From: Neobacillus kokaensis
GTDB lineage: Bacteria; Bacillota; Bacilli; Bacillales; Cytobacillaceae
Length of the DNA stretch: 64,000 nucleotides
NCBI RefSeq assembly: GCF_014656545.1
Contig: NZ_BNDS01000005.1
Location: 1 to 64,000 of the forward strand
Direction of reading: 5' to 3'
Under the pieces are notes generated by a model. The model was not told the origin of the DNA. It did not search any database and saw only the letters and a program-made list of their open reading frames with translations. Both the position numbers and the translations under genes were made by a program. Shown piece by piece: positions 41,761-49,082 of the stretch (position 1 is its first letter; each line of letters opens with the position of its first letter).

Positions 41761-42025
41761 CGCTAATTAGTGATGCTTCTACGCTAATTGGAACGCTTTT
41801 ACGCCAATTTGAGTGCGCCCTACGCTAATTAGAGACGCTTTTGCGCTAATTGAAATGCGCCCTACGCTAATTGGAGACGCTTTTGCGCTAATTGAAGTGC
41901 GCCCTACGCTAATTGGAGACGCTTTTGCGCTAATTGAAGTGCACCCTACGCTAATTAAACTGCCCTCCAATAATTAAAAAGCGTCGCAAGCTAATTAGAG
42001 ACACGCCCTCACGCCAATTAGCGCG
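41761..42025. repeat. 21/42-bp tandem array I (CGCTAATT)
   Basis: CGCTAATT or close variants at 41761, 41782, 41802, 41823, 41844, 41865, 41886, 41907, 41928 and 41949, then weaker copies to about 42020. Nearly all steps are 21 bp. Two unit types alternate, TACGCTAATTGGAGACGCTT and TGCGCTAATTGAAGTGCGCC, giving a 42-bp higher-order repeat. It occupies much of the 544-bp gap between thlA and ywjF, which otherwise holds nothing recognisable. Confidence 0.93.
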
Positions 42026-42057
42026 CCGCGCGTCTCCTTTCAACTAATCACACCATG

Positions 42058-44169
42058 TTAGGCACTTACAGCCGCAGGCTCGCCGCAGACTGCTTTTTCC
42101 AAAATTTCCGCGACATCGTAGGTGCTGATTGTGTCTTCGACTTCCTTCGCCTTTGTTCCGTCAGACAGCATCGTTAAGCAGTACGGACAGGCGGAGCTGA
42201 TCATCGACGAATGTGTTTCTAAAGCCTGCTCGGTACGCGCTACGTTGATGCGCTGGCCTGTGTCTTCCTCCATCCACATCAAACCGCCGCCCGCGCCGCA
42301 GCACATCGCCTTGTCGTGGCTGCGTTCCATTTCCACCAGCTTCACACCAGGGATCGCCTTCAAAATCTCACGCGGCGGATCGTAGACATCGTTGTAACGT
42401 CCGAGATAGCAGGAATCGTGGAACGTAATCGTCTCATTGACAGCATGCTTCGGTACGAGCTTACCGTCACGGACTAGCTCATAAAGGATTTCGGTATGAT
42501 GATAAACCTCGACACCCTCCAAGCCGAAATCTGGGTATTCATTTTTGAAAATATTATACGCATGCGGGTCCGTTGTAATGATTTTCTTGATACCCGCTTT
42601 TTCAAATTCCTCAATGTTTTTCGTTGCAAGCTCCTGGAACAAGAACTCGTTTCCTAAGCGGCGGGCTGTATCGCCGGAGTTCTTTTCCTTGTTGCCCAGG
42701 ATGGCGAATTTCACGCCAGCTTCGTTTAACAGCTTGGCAAACGAAAGGGCAATCTTTTGGCTGCGGTTATCGTAAGAACCCATGGACCCCACCCAGAAGA
42801 GGTATTCAAACTCAACGCCTGCCTTGTTCATTTCTTTAACCGTCTTTACCTCGACATCTTCGCGAAGCTCGCGCCAGTTTTCACGCTCCTTGCGATTCAA
42901 GCCCCAAGGGTTTCCTTGACGTTCGATGTTCGTCATCGCACGCTGGGCATCAGGGTTCATTTTTCCTTCTGTTAAAACCAGATAGCGGCGAAGATCGATA
43001 ATTTTATCAACATGCTCGTTCATTACCGGACATTGGTCTTCACAGTTGCGGCACGTCGTACATGCCCAAATTTCCTCTTCGGTAATGACGTCGCCGATCA
43101 AGCTCGGGCTGTATAAAGCAGCAGCAGATTCCTGTGCGCCTTGCCCGCTGGCAGCAAGAGCCAGCTGATTCCCTTGCGTATTGTTAAATGCAAACGTTGG
43201 CACCCATGGCTTTTTCGACGTCACCGCGGCACCATAATTAGTCAGATGGTCTCTCATTTTCACAATTAAATCCATCGGCGACAGCATTTTTCCAGTCCCG
43301 GTTGCAGGACACATATTGGTACAGCGGCCACACTCCACGCAGGCGTAAAAATCAACCATTTGCAGTTGGGTAAAGTCTTCAATTTTTCCAACCCCGAAGG
43401 ATTCCTGCGTTTCATCTTCAAAATCAATCTTGGATAACTTGCCAGGCTTCTCCAAACGGTTTAGGTAAACGTTGGCCGGGCCTGCGATTAAGTGAGCGTG
43501 CTTGCCCTGCGGCACATACACTAAGAAAGAAAGCAGGAATAGCAAATGGATCCACCAAGCAACATAAAAAATAACGATGGAGGCAGTCTCACCAATGCCT
43601 GAAAGCGCCATAGCAATGACCGAAGCCACTGGCTCAGACCATGTTGGCTCTTCGCCATGCCAGATGATTCCCATACCGTTTCCGAGAAGAACGGAAAGCA
43701 TTAAGCCGCCGATAAAGATTAATACGAGCCCTGCTTTAAAGCCGCGCTTTAAGCGGACAAGTTTTTCAATGTAACGGCGATAGAACGCCCAGACAACCGC
43801 TACTAAAATTGTCAATGTGACAATTTCTTGGAAAAAGGTAAATGCCGGATAGAGCGGGCCAAGCGGCAGATGCGATCCCGGTTTAATTCCTTTCCAAATA
43901 AAATCAATTGCCCCGAATTGAACAAGAATGAAGCCATAAAAAAACATAACGTGGATAATCCCGCTCTTTTTGTCCTTTAAGAGCTTCTTTTGGCCAAAAA
44001 CCATGACCCAAATTTTGTTCAGCCGTTCCTTCACATTGTTGTCAAACTCCGTCTTTTTTCCAAGCTTAATGTACTGGATCCGGGTTTTGACAACATAGGT
44101 GAACAAGCTGATGCCGTAAGCGGTTACAGCAAGAAACGCAATAAGGTTAATCCATAACAGACCATTCAT
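42058..44169 (-). CDS. ywjF: Membrane-anchored Fe-S oxidoreductase YwjF
   Basis: 703 aa protein. The N-terminal part has about six membrane helices (WINLIAFLAVTAYGISLF, IIHVMFFYGFILVQFGAIDF, FYVAWWIHLLFLLSFLVY) resembling nitrate-reductase gamma-type heme b domains. A ferredoxin-like domain follows with two clusters (CVECGRCTNMCP and CTTCRNCEDQCP), then CCG domains, the last with FHDSCYLGR and AMCCGAGGG. Similar membrane Fe-S proteins beside acyl-CoA dehydrogenase genes transfer electrons from ETF to menaquinone. That role is inferred from the acyl-CoA operon and the family. It is the first gene after the operator-containing promoters. Confidence 0.9.
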   Translation of the reverse strand: MNGLLWINLIAFLAVTAYGISLFTYVVKTRIQYIKLGKKTEFDNNVKERLNKIWVMVFGQKKLLKDKKSGIIHVMFFYGFILVQFGAIDFIWKGIKPGSHLPLGPLYPAFTFFQEIVTLTILVAVVWAFYRRYIEKLVRLKRGFKAGLVLIFIGGLMLSVLLGNGMGIIWHGEEPTWSEPVASVIAMALSGIGETASIVIFYVAWWIHLLFLLSFLVYVPQGKHAHLIAGPANVYLNRLEKPGKLSKIDFEDETQESFGVGKIEDFTQLQMVDFYACVECGRCTNMCPATGTGKMLSPMDLIVKMRDHLTNYGAAVTSKKPWVPTFAFNNTQGNQLALAASGQGAQESAAALYSPSLIGDVITEEEIWACTTCRNCEDQCPVMNEHVDKIIDLRRYLVLTEGKMNPDAQRAMTNIERQGNPWGLNRKERENWRELREDVEVKTVKEMNKAGVEFEYLFWVGSMGSYDNRSQKIALSFAKLLNEAGVKFAILGNKEKNSGDTARRLGNEFLFQELATKNIEEFEKAGIKKIITTDPHAYNIFKNEYPDFGLEGVEVYHHTEILYELVRDGKLVPKHAVNETITFHDSCYLGRYNDVYDPPREILKAIPGVKLVEMERSHDKAMCCGAGGGLMWMEEDTGQRINVARTEQALETHSSMISSACPYCLTMLSDGTKAKEVEDTISTYDVAEILEKAVCGEPAAVSA

Positions 44170-44255
44170 GTAAAACGCCCCCTTCGTTTAATTCTCCTCT
44201 GCTGTTATCACAAGTAGTTGAAAATAATTAATTTTCTGAACTAGTCTTATCATTA

Positions 44256-44283
44256 TTATATAATGAATGAGCATTCAGTCAAC
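44256..44283 (-). promoter_or_regulatory. Operon promoter P1 with palindromic operator
   Basis: On the minus strand: TTGACT (44278-44283), a 16-bp spacer and TATAAT (44256-44261). The near-perfect palindrome TGAATGAGCATTCA (44265-44278) fills the spacer, so a bound TetR dimer would block RNA polymerase. Reads toward ywjF. Confidence 0.82.
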
Positions 44284-44364
44284 AGGTTTTTGAAAGTTTC
44301 AATTATTTGATTACCCTTCCTTATCGCAAAAAATAGTTAATTTTTTGAAAATATCTTACTTTCT

Positions 44365-44392
44365 ATTATAAAGTGAACGCACGTTCAGTCAA
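44365..44392 (-). promoter_or_regulatory. Operon promoter P2 with palindromic operator
   Basis: On the minus strand: TTGACT (44387-44392), a 16-bp spacer and TATAAT (44365-44370). TGAACGCACGTTCA (44374-44387) is palindromic except the central two bases. The layout equals P1 base for base, 109 bp away, and flanking DNA is similar (GTCAAC then a T run), so one is a duplicate of the other. Confidence 0.8.
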
Positions 44393-44512
44393 CCTGTTTT
44401 TAAAATATTCTACCAATTCTGTAGATTGTACACCTTATTATCCGCAAAAATAGTGTTGTAATAGAATCCTACTGCCCTGGAAAAACTAATTTCACTGATT
44501 GGAGGAATTCCA

Positions 44513-45793
44513 ATGTTTGTGTTAGGCGCAGGTTTATTACTTATCATTTTATGGCTCGTTTTAGATTTTAGCTTAGGTCGAAGGAAGCAACTTTCGCTGA
44601 TCGGTGATCAAGAAAGCCCGATGCTTAGCGGCCATTTTAAAATTTTTACTCATGGAAAAAAATTGTTCCGAGATTATTTCGAAGTGCTGTGGCAGGCTGA
44701 AAAACAGATTTACGTGTTGTTTTATATCGTAAAGGATGACGAGTTTGTAGCGGAATTTCTTTCAATTTTAAAAGAAAAGGCGCAGGCTGGGATTGAGGTG
44801 CGCCTCTTGCTGGACCGGCTTGGCAGCCTGAAGGTAAAAAAGGCCGCGGTTGCAGACTTGCGGCGTGCCGGTGTCAAAGTGGCCTTTAGTGACCGCGTTC
44901 AACTCCCCTTTTTGTTTTATTCTGCAAACGTCAGGAATCATCGGAAAATTTCTGTGATTGATGGAAAAATCGGTTACCTTGGCGGCTTTAATGTGGGCAT
45001 GGAATATATTGATGAGGCCCCGCCTCCATTAAATCCGTGGCGGGATTATCATTTAAAAATTACCGGTGATGATGTGGTGTTTTTACAAGAAGAATATCTG
45101 CTGGATTGGCATAGAGCGACTTGCGGTTTTTCACGTAGTAAAAGCAGGGATTTCTTACAAAGGAAGCCTTTATCGGGTTTTGCGGGAAGTCATATGAAAA
45201 CTGCTGACATGGAGACTGCTTCAGAGCTCGCCTTTTCTCCGGCACCAGCCTTCGACGGAATCCGCTATAAACTGGTTCCAACTGAAGGCAATCAGCTTGA
45301 GGAGCGGTTTATTTCGTTAATACAGCAGGCCGAACTTGAAATCATGATTGGTACACCCTATTTTATTCCAAGCCGGCGGATTTTGGATGAACTTCTAAGG
45401 GCATTGAGGCGGGGCGTCAAGCTTACGATCGTTGTTCCGTTTACCGCTGATCATGTACTTGTCCAGGAGGCCTCCTACCGCTATTTCCGACTGCTTTTGC
45501 CTGAAGGTGCTCTGGTTTACCAATATAATAATGGTTTTTATCATGCCAAAATCTTTGTGGTCGACAATAAAGTCTGCGATATTGGCACCGCCAACTTCGA
45601 CAAACGCAGCCTTTATTTGAACAAAGAAATCAACTGCTTCATCTATGATGCTGATTTCATCAGGCAATTAAAAGACGTTTTAGCAAAAGACATCCGGGAC
45701 TCCAAACCGCTGACACTCGAGACGTTGGAAAAACCGAATTTTTCCCGATCTTTGAAAGAAGTCCTGGCTGGGGCAATTTCTTATTTTTTATAA
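44513..45793 (+). CDS. clsB: Cardiolipin synthase-like phospholipase D protein (YwjE)
   Basis: 426 aa membrane-anchored member of the phospholipase D superfamily. An N-terminal helix (MFVLGAGLLLIILWLVLDF) is followed by two HKD motifs: HRKISVID at 143-150, with GYLGGFN after it, and HAKIFVVD near 345, with IGTANFDKRS after it. In B. subtilis YwjE is a minor cardiolipin synthase. GGAGGAA precedes ATG 44513. It is divergent from ywjF. Confidence 0.92.
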   Translation: MFVLGAGLLLIILWLVLDFSLGRRKQLSLIGDQESPMLSGHFKIFTHGKKLFRDYFEVLWQAEKQIYVLFYIVKDDEFVAEFLSILKEKAQAGIEVRLLLDRLGSLKVKKAAVADLRRAGVKVAFSDRVQLPFLFYSANVRNHRKISVIDGKIGYLGGFNVGMEYIDEAPPPLNPWRDYHLKITGDDVVFLQEEYLLDWHRATCGFSRSKSRDFLQRKPLSGFAGSHMKTADMETASELAFSPAPAFDGIRYKLVPTEGNQLEERFISLIQQAELEIMIGTPYFIPSRRILDELLRALRRGVKLTIVVPFTADHVLVQEASYRYFRLLLPEGALVYQYNNGFYHAKIFVVDNKVCDIGTANFDKRSLYLNKEINCFIYDADFIRQLKDVLAKDIRDSKPLTLETLEKPNFSRSLKEVLAGAISYFL

Positions 45794-45801
45794 AAATTAG
45801 T

Positions 45802-45895
45802 TTATCCGCGTTTTTTCATAAATTATCCGCCAATTTGTTGAAGTTATCCGCGAATCAAGGTTGGTTATCCGCGGATTTCCGGTTTTATCCGCGAA
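45802..45895. repeat. 21-bp tandem array J (TTATCCGCG)
   Basis: TTATCCGC-type units at 45802, 45823, 45844, 45865 and 45885 (steps 21, 21, 21, 20). It lies between the convergent clsB and sspH genes, upstream of the shared terminator. Confidence 0.87.
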
Positions 45896-45908
45896 TTGAA
45901 AATTTCTA

Positions 45909-45946
45909 AACAAAAGAGTCCCCGAACTTTGCTTCGGAGACTCTTT
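45909..45946. terminator. Strong terminator after sspH, also facing clsB
   Basis: AAAGAGTCYCCGAA...TTCGGRGACTCTTT with A/T runs on both sides, so it can work in both directions. It touches the sspH stop codon. Confidence 0.88.
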
Positions 45947-45947
45947 G

Positions 45948-46127
45948 TTAGTCTTCTATTAAGTTGAGGACTGGGACATCACGTTCATTATCCGGATCTT
46001 TTCTAGTGTAGATCCGTGCCATTTTCGTTGTTTCATCGACATGCTGGATAATCACGGGCGTCCCGTCGTAGCTGACATTGATCATCTCTGCCGATTCGAG
46101 AATTTCTTTTGCTCTTCCCACATTCAT
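45948..46127 (-). CDS. sspH: Small acid-soluble spore protein H-type (SspH)
   Basis: 59 aa protein MNVGRAKEILESAEM..., aligning with B. subtilis SspH (MN-RAKE start, VIIQHVDE core, ARIY, acidic end). SASP-H proteins are minor spore-core proteins made in the forespore under sigma-F or sigma-G. AAGGAGTG lies nine bases before ATG 46127. It is followed immediately by a strong terminator. Confidence 0.9.
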   Translation of the reverse strand: MNVGRAKEILESAEMINVSYDGTPVIIQHVDETTKMARIYTRKDPDNERDVPVLNLIED

Positions 46128-46184
46128 TTATCGGTTCACTCCTTGCAAAAAAGTACATTACTACTATTTGCATTTTTTTGGATA

Positions 46185-46619
46185 TTATTCACTCATGTGA
46201 ACCGGATGAAATTGAATTTTTAATTGATAAGTGCCGGCTGGAGAGCCCTGCATCTCGAAATCATAGACAATATCAATTTGCCCGCCGCCTTGTACATGAC
46301 CGTCGGTAAACTCCATTTTCTGCGCCAATGTAGCTGTTTCAAATACACCGAACGGCATTTCATAGCTGCCATTTAATTTTTTCTGCAGCTGGAACGGAAG
46401 CCGCATTTTTATCGCCCCGCTGCGTAAAATTAACATCTCCTCTTCGGATATCTTTACAATCGTTCGAACAGTACCGAGTTCTTCCATTACTTCCTCATAC
46501 TTCAGATAGGAAGCATTGCCTTTTTGAAAATAGCGGCCAAAAACAACCAATTCCATCGGATCCGCTTCATCAATTGTGGTCTTTACAGTGACCTTTACTG
46601 GTATTTCATTTGTCGTCAA
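46185..46619 (-). CDS. ywiB: DUF1934 protein (YwiB)
   Basis: 144 aa protein of the DUF1934 (YwiB) family, which folds as a calycin-like beta barrel. Motifs: VKVTVKTTIDEADPMELVVFGRYF, NASYLKYEEVMEELGTVRTIVKI and IDIVYDFEMQG. Function unknown. In B. subtilis ywiB is linked to argS; here argS is absent and sspH follows. Confidence 0.88.
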   Translation of the reverse strand: MTTNEIPVKVTVKTTIDEADPMELVVFGRYFQKGNASYLKYEEVMEELGTVRTIVKISEEEMLILRSGAIKMRLPFQLQKKLNGSYEMPFGVFETATLAQKMEFTDGHVQGGGQIDIVYDFEMQGSPAGTYQLKIQFHPVHMSE

Positions 46620-46646
46620 AAAACTGCACTTCCCTTTTAAAAAATA

Positions 46647-46705
46647 ATTCGCTAATAAAAGATGGAGATTCCCTAATAGAAGCTACTTTTCGCTAAATTC
46701 GCTAA
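46647..46705. repeat. Short 21-bp class repeat K (TTCGCTAAT)
   Basis: ATTCGCTAATA (46647), ATTCCCTAATA (46668, step 21), TTCGCTAA (near 46689) and ATTCGCTAATA (46697). A small relative of array I, upstream of ywiB. Confidence 0.55.
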
Positions 46706-46736
46706 TATCCATTATAAACAGACGCAGCCCCTATAT

Positions 46737-46766
46737 AAAACAAAGATGCCCACCCTATTTGGGCAG
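46737..46766 (-). terminator. Terminator after speB
   Basis: On the minus strand TGCCCAAATAGGGTGGGCA followed by TCTTTGTTTT. Confidence 0.7.
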
Positions 46767-46785
46767 ACACCTGAATGATAAAAAA

Positions 46786-47658
46786 TTATTTCACCCAGCC
46801 AAGCAGCATTTCGCGAATCAGTTTGCTTGCGGTATTGGCGGTTTGCTCAGAAACGTCATAAATCGGAGCTACTTCCACAAGGTCGGCACCGACAACGTTC
46901 ACCTCAGAGCGGGCAATTTCGTGAATCGAGGCAAGAAGCTCTTTTGAAGTAATCCCGCCTGCATCCACAGTGCCCGTTCCAGGCGCATGAGCAGGATCTA
47001 ATACATCAATATCAATTGTGACATAAACAGGACGGCCGGCAAGCTTCGGTAAAATTTCCTTTAACGGCTCAAGCACTTCAAATTTAGAAATATGCATGCC
47101 GTTTTGCTTTGCCCATTCAAATTCTTCCTTCATCCCAGAACGGATCCCGAAAGAATAAACGTTAGACGGTCCAATCAATTCAGCAATTTTTCGAATTGGA
47201 GTAGAGTGTGACAGCTCTTCCCCCTCATAATTCTCACGAAGATCAGTATGAGCATCCATATGGATAATCGCGAGGTCTGGATATTTTTTATAAACTGCCC
47301 GCATTACCGGCCATGAGACAAGGTGCTCTCCTCCCATGCCAAACGGAAATTTGTCAGCATCCAGTATTGTTTTTACATATTCCTCGATTAAATCAAGGCT
47401 CTTATGCGGATTGCCAAACGGCAGCGGAATATCCCCAGCATCAAAATATTTCACCTCGTCAAGCTCGCGGTCAAGGTACGGGCTGTACTCCTCAAGACCA
47501 ATCGACACCTCACGAATCCTTGCCGGGCCAAAGCGCGACCCTGGACGATAGCTCACCGTCCAATCCATCGGCATCCCATAAAGCACAACCCGGCTCTCCT
47601 CATAATTCGGATGACTCTTAATAAACACATTCCCTGAATAAGCCTCATCAAAACGCAT
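46786..47658 (-). CDS. speB: Agmatinase
   Basis: Hydrolyses agmatine to putrescine and urea, feeding spermidine synthesis. The 290 aa ureohydrolase has the manganese ligand motifs GGEHLVSWP, DAHTDLRE and IDIDVLDPAHAPGTGT. It is 317 bases downstream of speE on the same strand, the known speE-speB pairing of bacilli, but here separated by a 52-bp array. Confidence 0.97.
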   Translation of the reverse strand: MRFDEAYSGNVFIKSHPNYEESRVVLYGMPMDWTVSYRPGSRFGPARIREVSIGLEEYSPYLDRELDEVKYFDAGDIPLPFGNPHKSLDLIEEYVKTILDADKFPFGMGGEHLVSWPVMRAVYKKYPDLAIIHMDAHTDLRENYEGEELSHSTPIRKIAELIGPSNVYSFGIRSGMKEEFEWAKQNGMHISKFEVLEPLKEILPKLAGRPVYVTIDIDVLDPAHAPGTGTVDAGGITSKELLASIHEIARSEVNVVGADLVEVAPIYDVSEQTANTASKLIREMLLGWVK

Positions 47659-47698
47659 TTTCGGTTTCCTCTCTTTCTATTTCTTGGTGTTATGTCTT

Positions 47699-47711
47699 GG
47701 TGTCAGGCACC
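47699..47711. repeat. 13-bp dispersed motif GGTGTCAGGCACC
   Basis: Exact solo copy of the 13-bp motif about 40 bases upstream of speB, just before repeat array D. Confidence 0.85.
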
Positions 47712-47724
47712 ACCCGTGGACACG

Positions 47725-47975
47725 ATTCCACATGGAGCGGACACATTTTTTTACAGGTAGACTTCTTGTTCCTCTTACTTGCTGTTTAAACCGTATTTTC
47801 CTTTGCGGACACCAGCTAGACGGATACTTCCTGTCTAAACCTCATTTTCTCTTTCAGACACCAGCTTGACTGACTCTACTTGCTGTCTTATCCTCATTTT
47901 TCCTTCAAGACACCAGCTAGAACCCTTCTACTTACTCTCTGAAGCTCATTTTCCCTTCCAGAGAAAATCTAGAAT
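47725..47975. repeat. 52-bp tandem array D, related to array A in reverse
   Basis: Units with ACTTGCTGT or variants start at 47777, 47826, 47878 and 47930 (steps 49, 52, 52); a partial unit precedes them. Read on the minus strand they give AAGTAGAAGGGTTCTAGCTGG followed by TGTCT-GAAGG-AAAAATGAGG, clearly the same family as array A. The array ends exactly at the speE stop codon, as array B ends at the rpiB stop. Confidence 0.88.
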
Positions 47976-48806
47976 TTATTTCACCAAATCTCCCACAAAT
48001 TTCGGCAGGACGAATGCTGCTTTGTGGAGTTCTTTTGTGTAGTATTTTGTTTCTATGTCATGGAAGCGGTCGTCTTGGATTTCGAGCGGGTCGTATTTTT
48101 TCGAACCGATGGTAAAGGCCCATAGGCCGCTCGGGTAGGTTGGAATATTGGCGACATACAGCCGGGTTATCGGGAAGATTTCACGAACATCACGCTGCAC
48201 ATTGCGGATTAAGTCCCCTTTGAACCATGGGTTATCCGATTGGGCGACGAAGATTCCATCGTCTTTCAACGCCTTGGAAATCCCAGCATAGAACCCTTTT
48301 GTGAACAGATTTACCGCAGGACCAACAGGCTCTGTTGAATCGACCATGATGACGTCATATTCATTGTCGCTGTTAGCGATATGCATGAAGCCATCGTCTA
48401 CTCGAACATCCACCCGCGGGTCATCCAGCCAGCCGGCAATCTCCGGCAAAAACTTCTTCGAATACTCAATGACTTTTCCATCGATATCGACAAGGGTCGC
48501 CTTTTTCACGCTTGGGTGTTTCAATACCTCACGGATGACTCCGCCGTCGCCGCCGCCGACAACGAGCACATTCTCCGGATTTGGATGGGTAAATAGCGGC
48601 ACATGCGCAACCATTTCATGATAGACAAATTCGTCCTTCACGCTGGTCATAACCATGCCGTCAAGCAGCAGCATGTTGCCCCATTCCGCCGTTTCCACCA
48701 TCTCCAGCATTTGAAACTCGGTTTGCTCTGTATGTAAGGTTTTATTGACTTTCATCGTAATCCCAAAGTTCTCCGTTTGCTTTTCCGTAAACCACAGTCC
48801 AGCCAT
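47976..48806 (-). CDS. speE: Spermidine synthase
   Basis: Transfers the aminopropyl group of decarboxylated SAM to putrescine. The 276 aa protein has the cosubstrate site [16 protein letters not shown], the acidic active-site segment [10 protein letters not shown] and LPKFVGDLV at the end. Gene order speE-speB is conserved. It is divergent from pbpG across a 276-bp promoter region. Confidence 0.97.
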   Translation of the reverse strand: MAGLWFTEKQTENFGITMKVNKTLHTEQTEFQMLEMVETAEWGNMLLLDGMVMTSVKDEFVYHEMVAHVPLFTHPNPENVLVVGGGDGGVIREVLKHPSVKKATLVDIDGKVIEYSKKFLPEIAGWLDDPRVDVRVDDGFMHIANSDNEYDVIMVDSTEPVGPAVNLFTKGFYAGISKALKDDGIFVAQSDNPWFKGDLIRNVQRDVREIFPITRLYVANIPTYPSGLWAFTIGSKKYDPLEIQDDRFHDIETKYYTKELHKAAFVLPKFVGDLVK

Positions 48807-49082
48807 ATATTATCATCCTTCCAATTTTTCTACATACCACTCCCAAAAGACCGAAACACGTCTTGCAAACAACATCCGCCGTATTTCCATCCATTCAATT
48901 TTTATACTACCCAAACTATTGAATTACAATCACACGAAATTGTCTAGTAAAAATAAAATCACGGCCAAAAAATGTTTAAAAATCCAATATTTTTTCAATA
49001 CTATTACTATCTAATTTTTTAGCAAAACACGGCCTTTAAACTGGGGCGTTGATTTTTTAAAAAAAGACAGGTGGTGGCCACT

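Noticed and set aside
41779..41970. Minus-strand open frame of 63 codons within array I
   Set aside because: Open only because the period is a multiple of three; no start signal. Kept as an observation, not as a gene.
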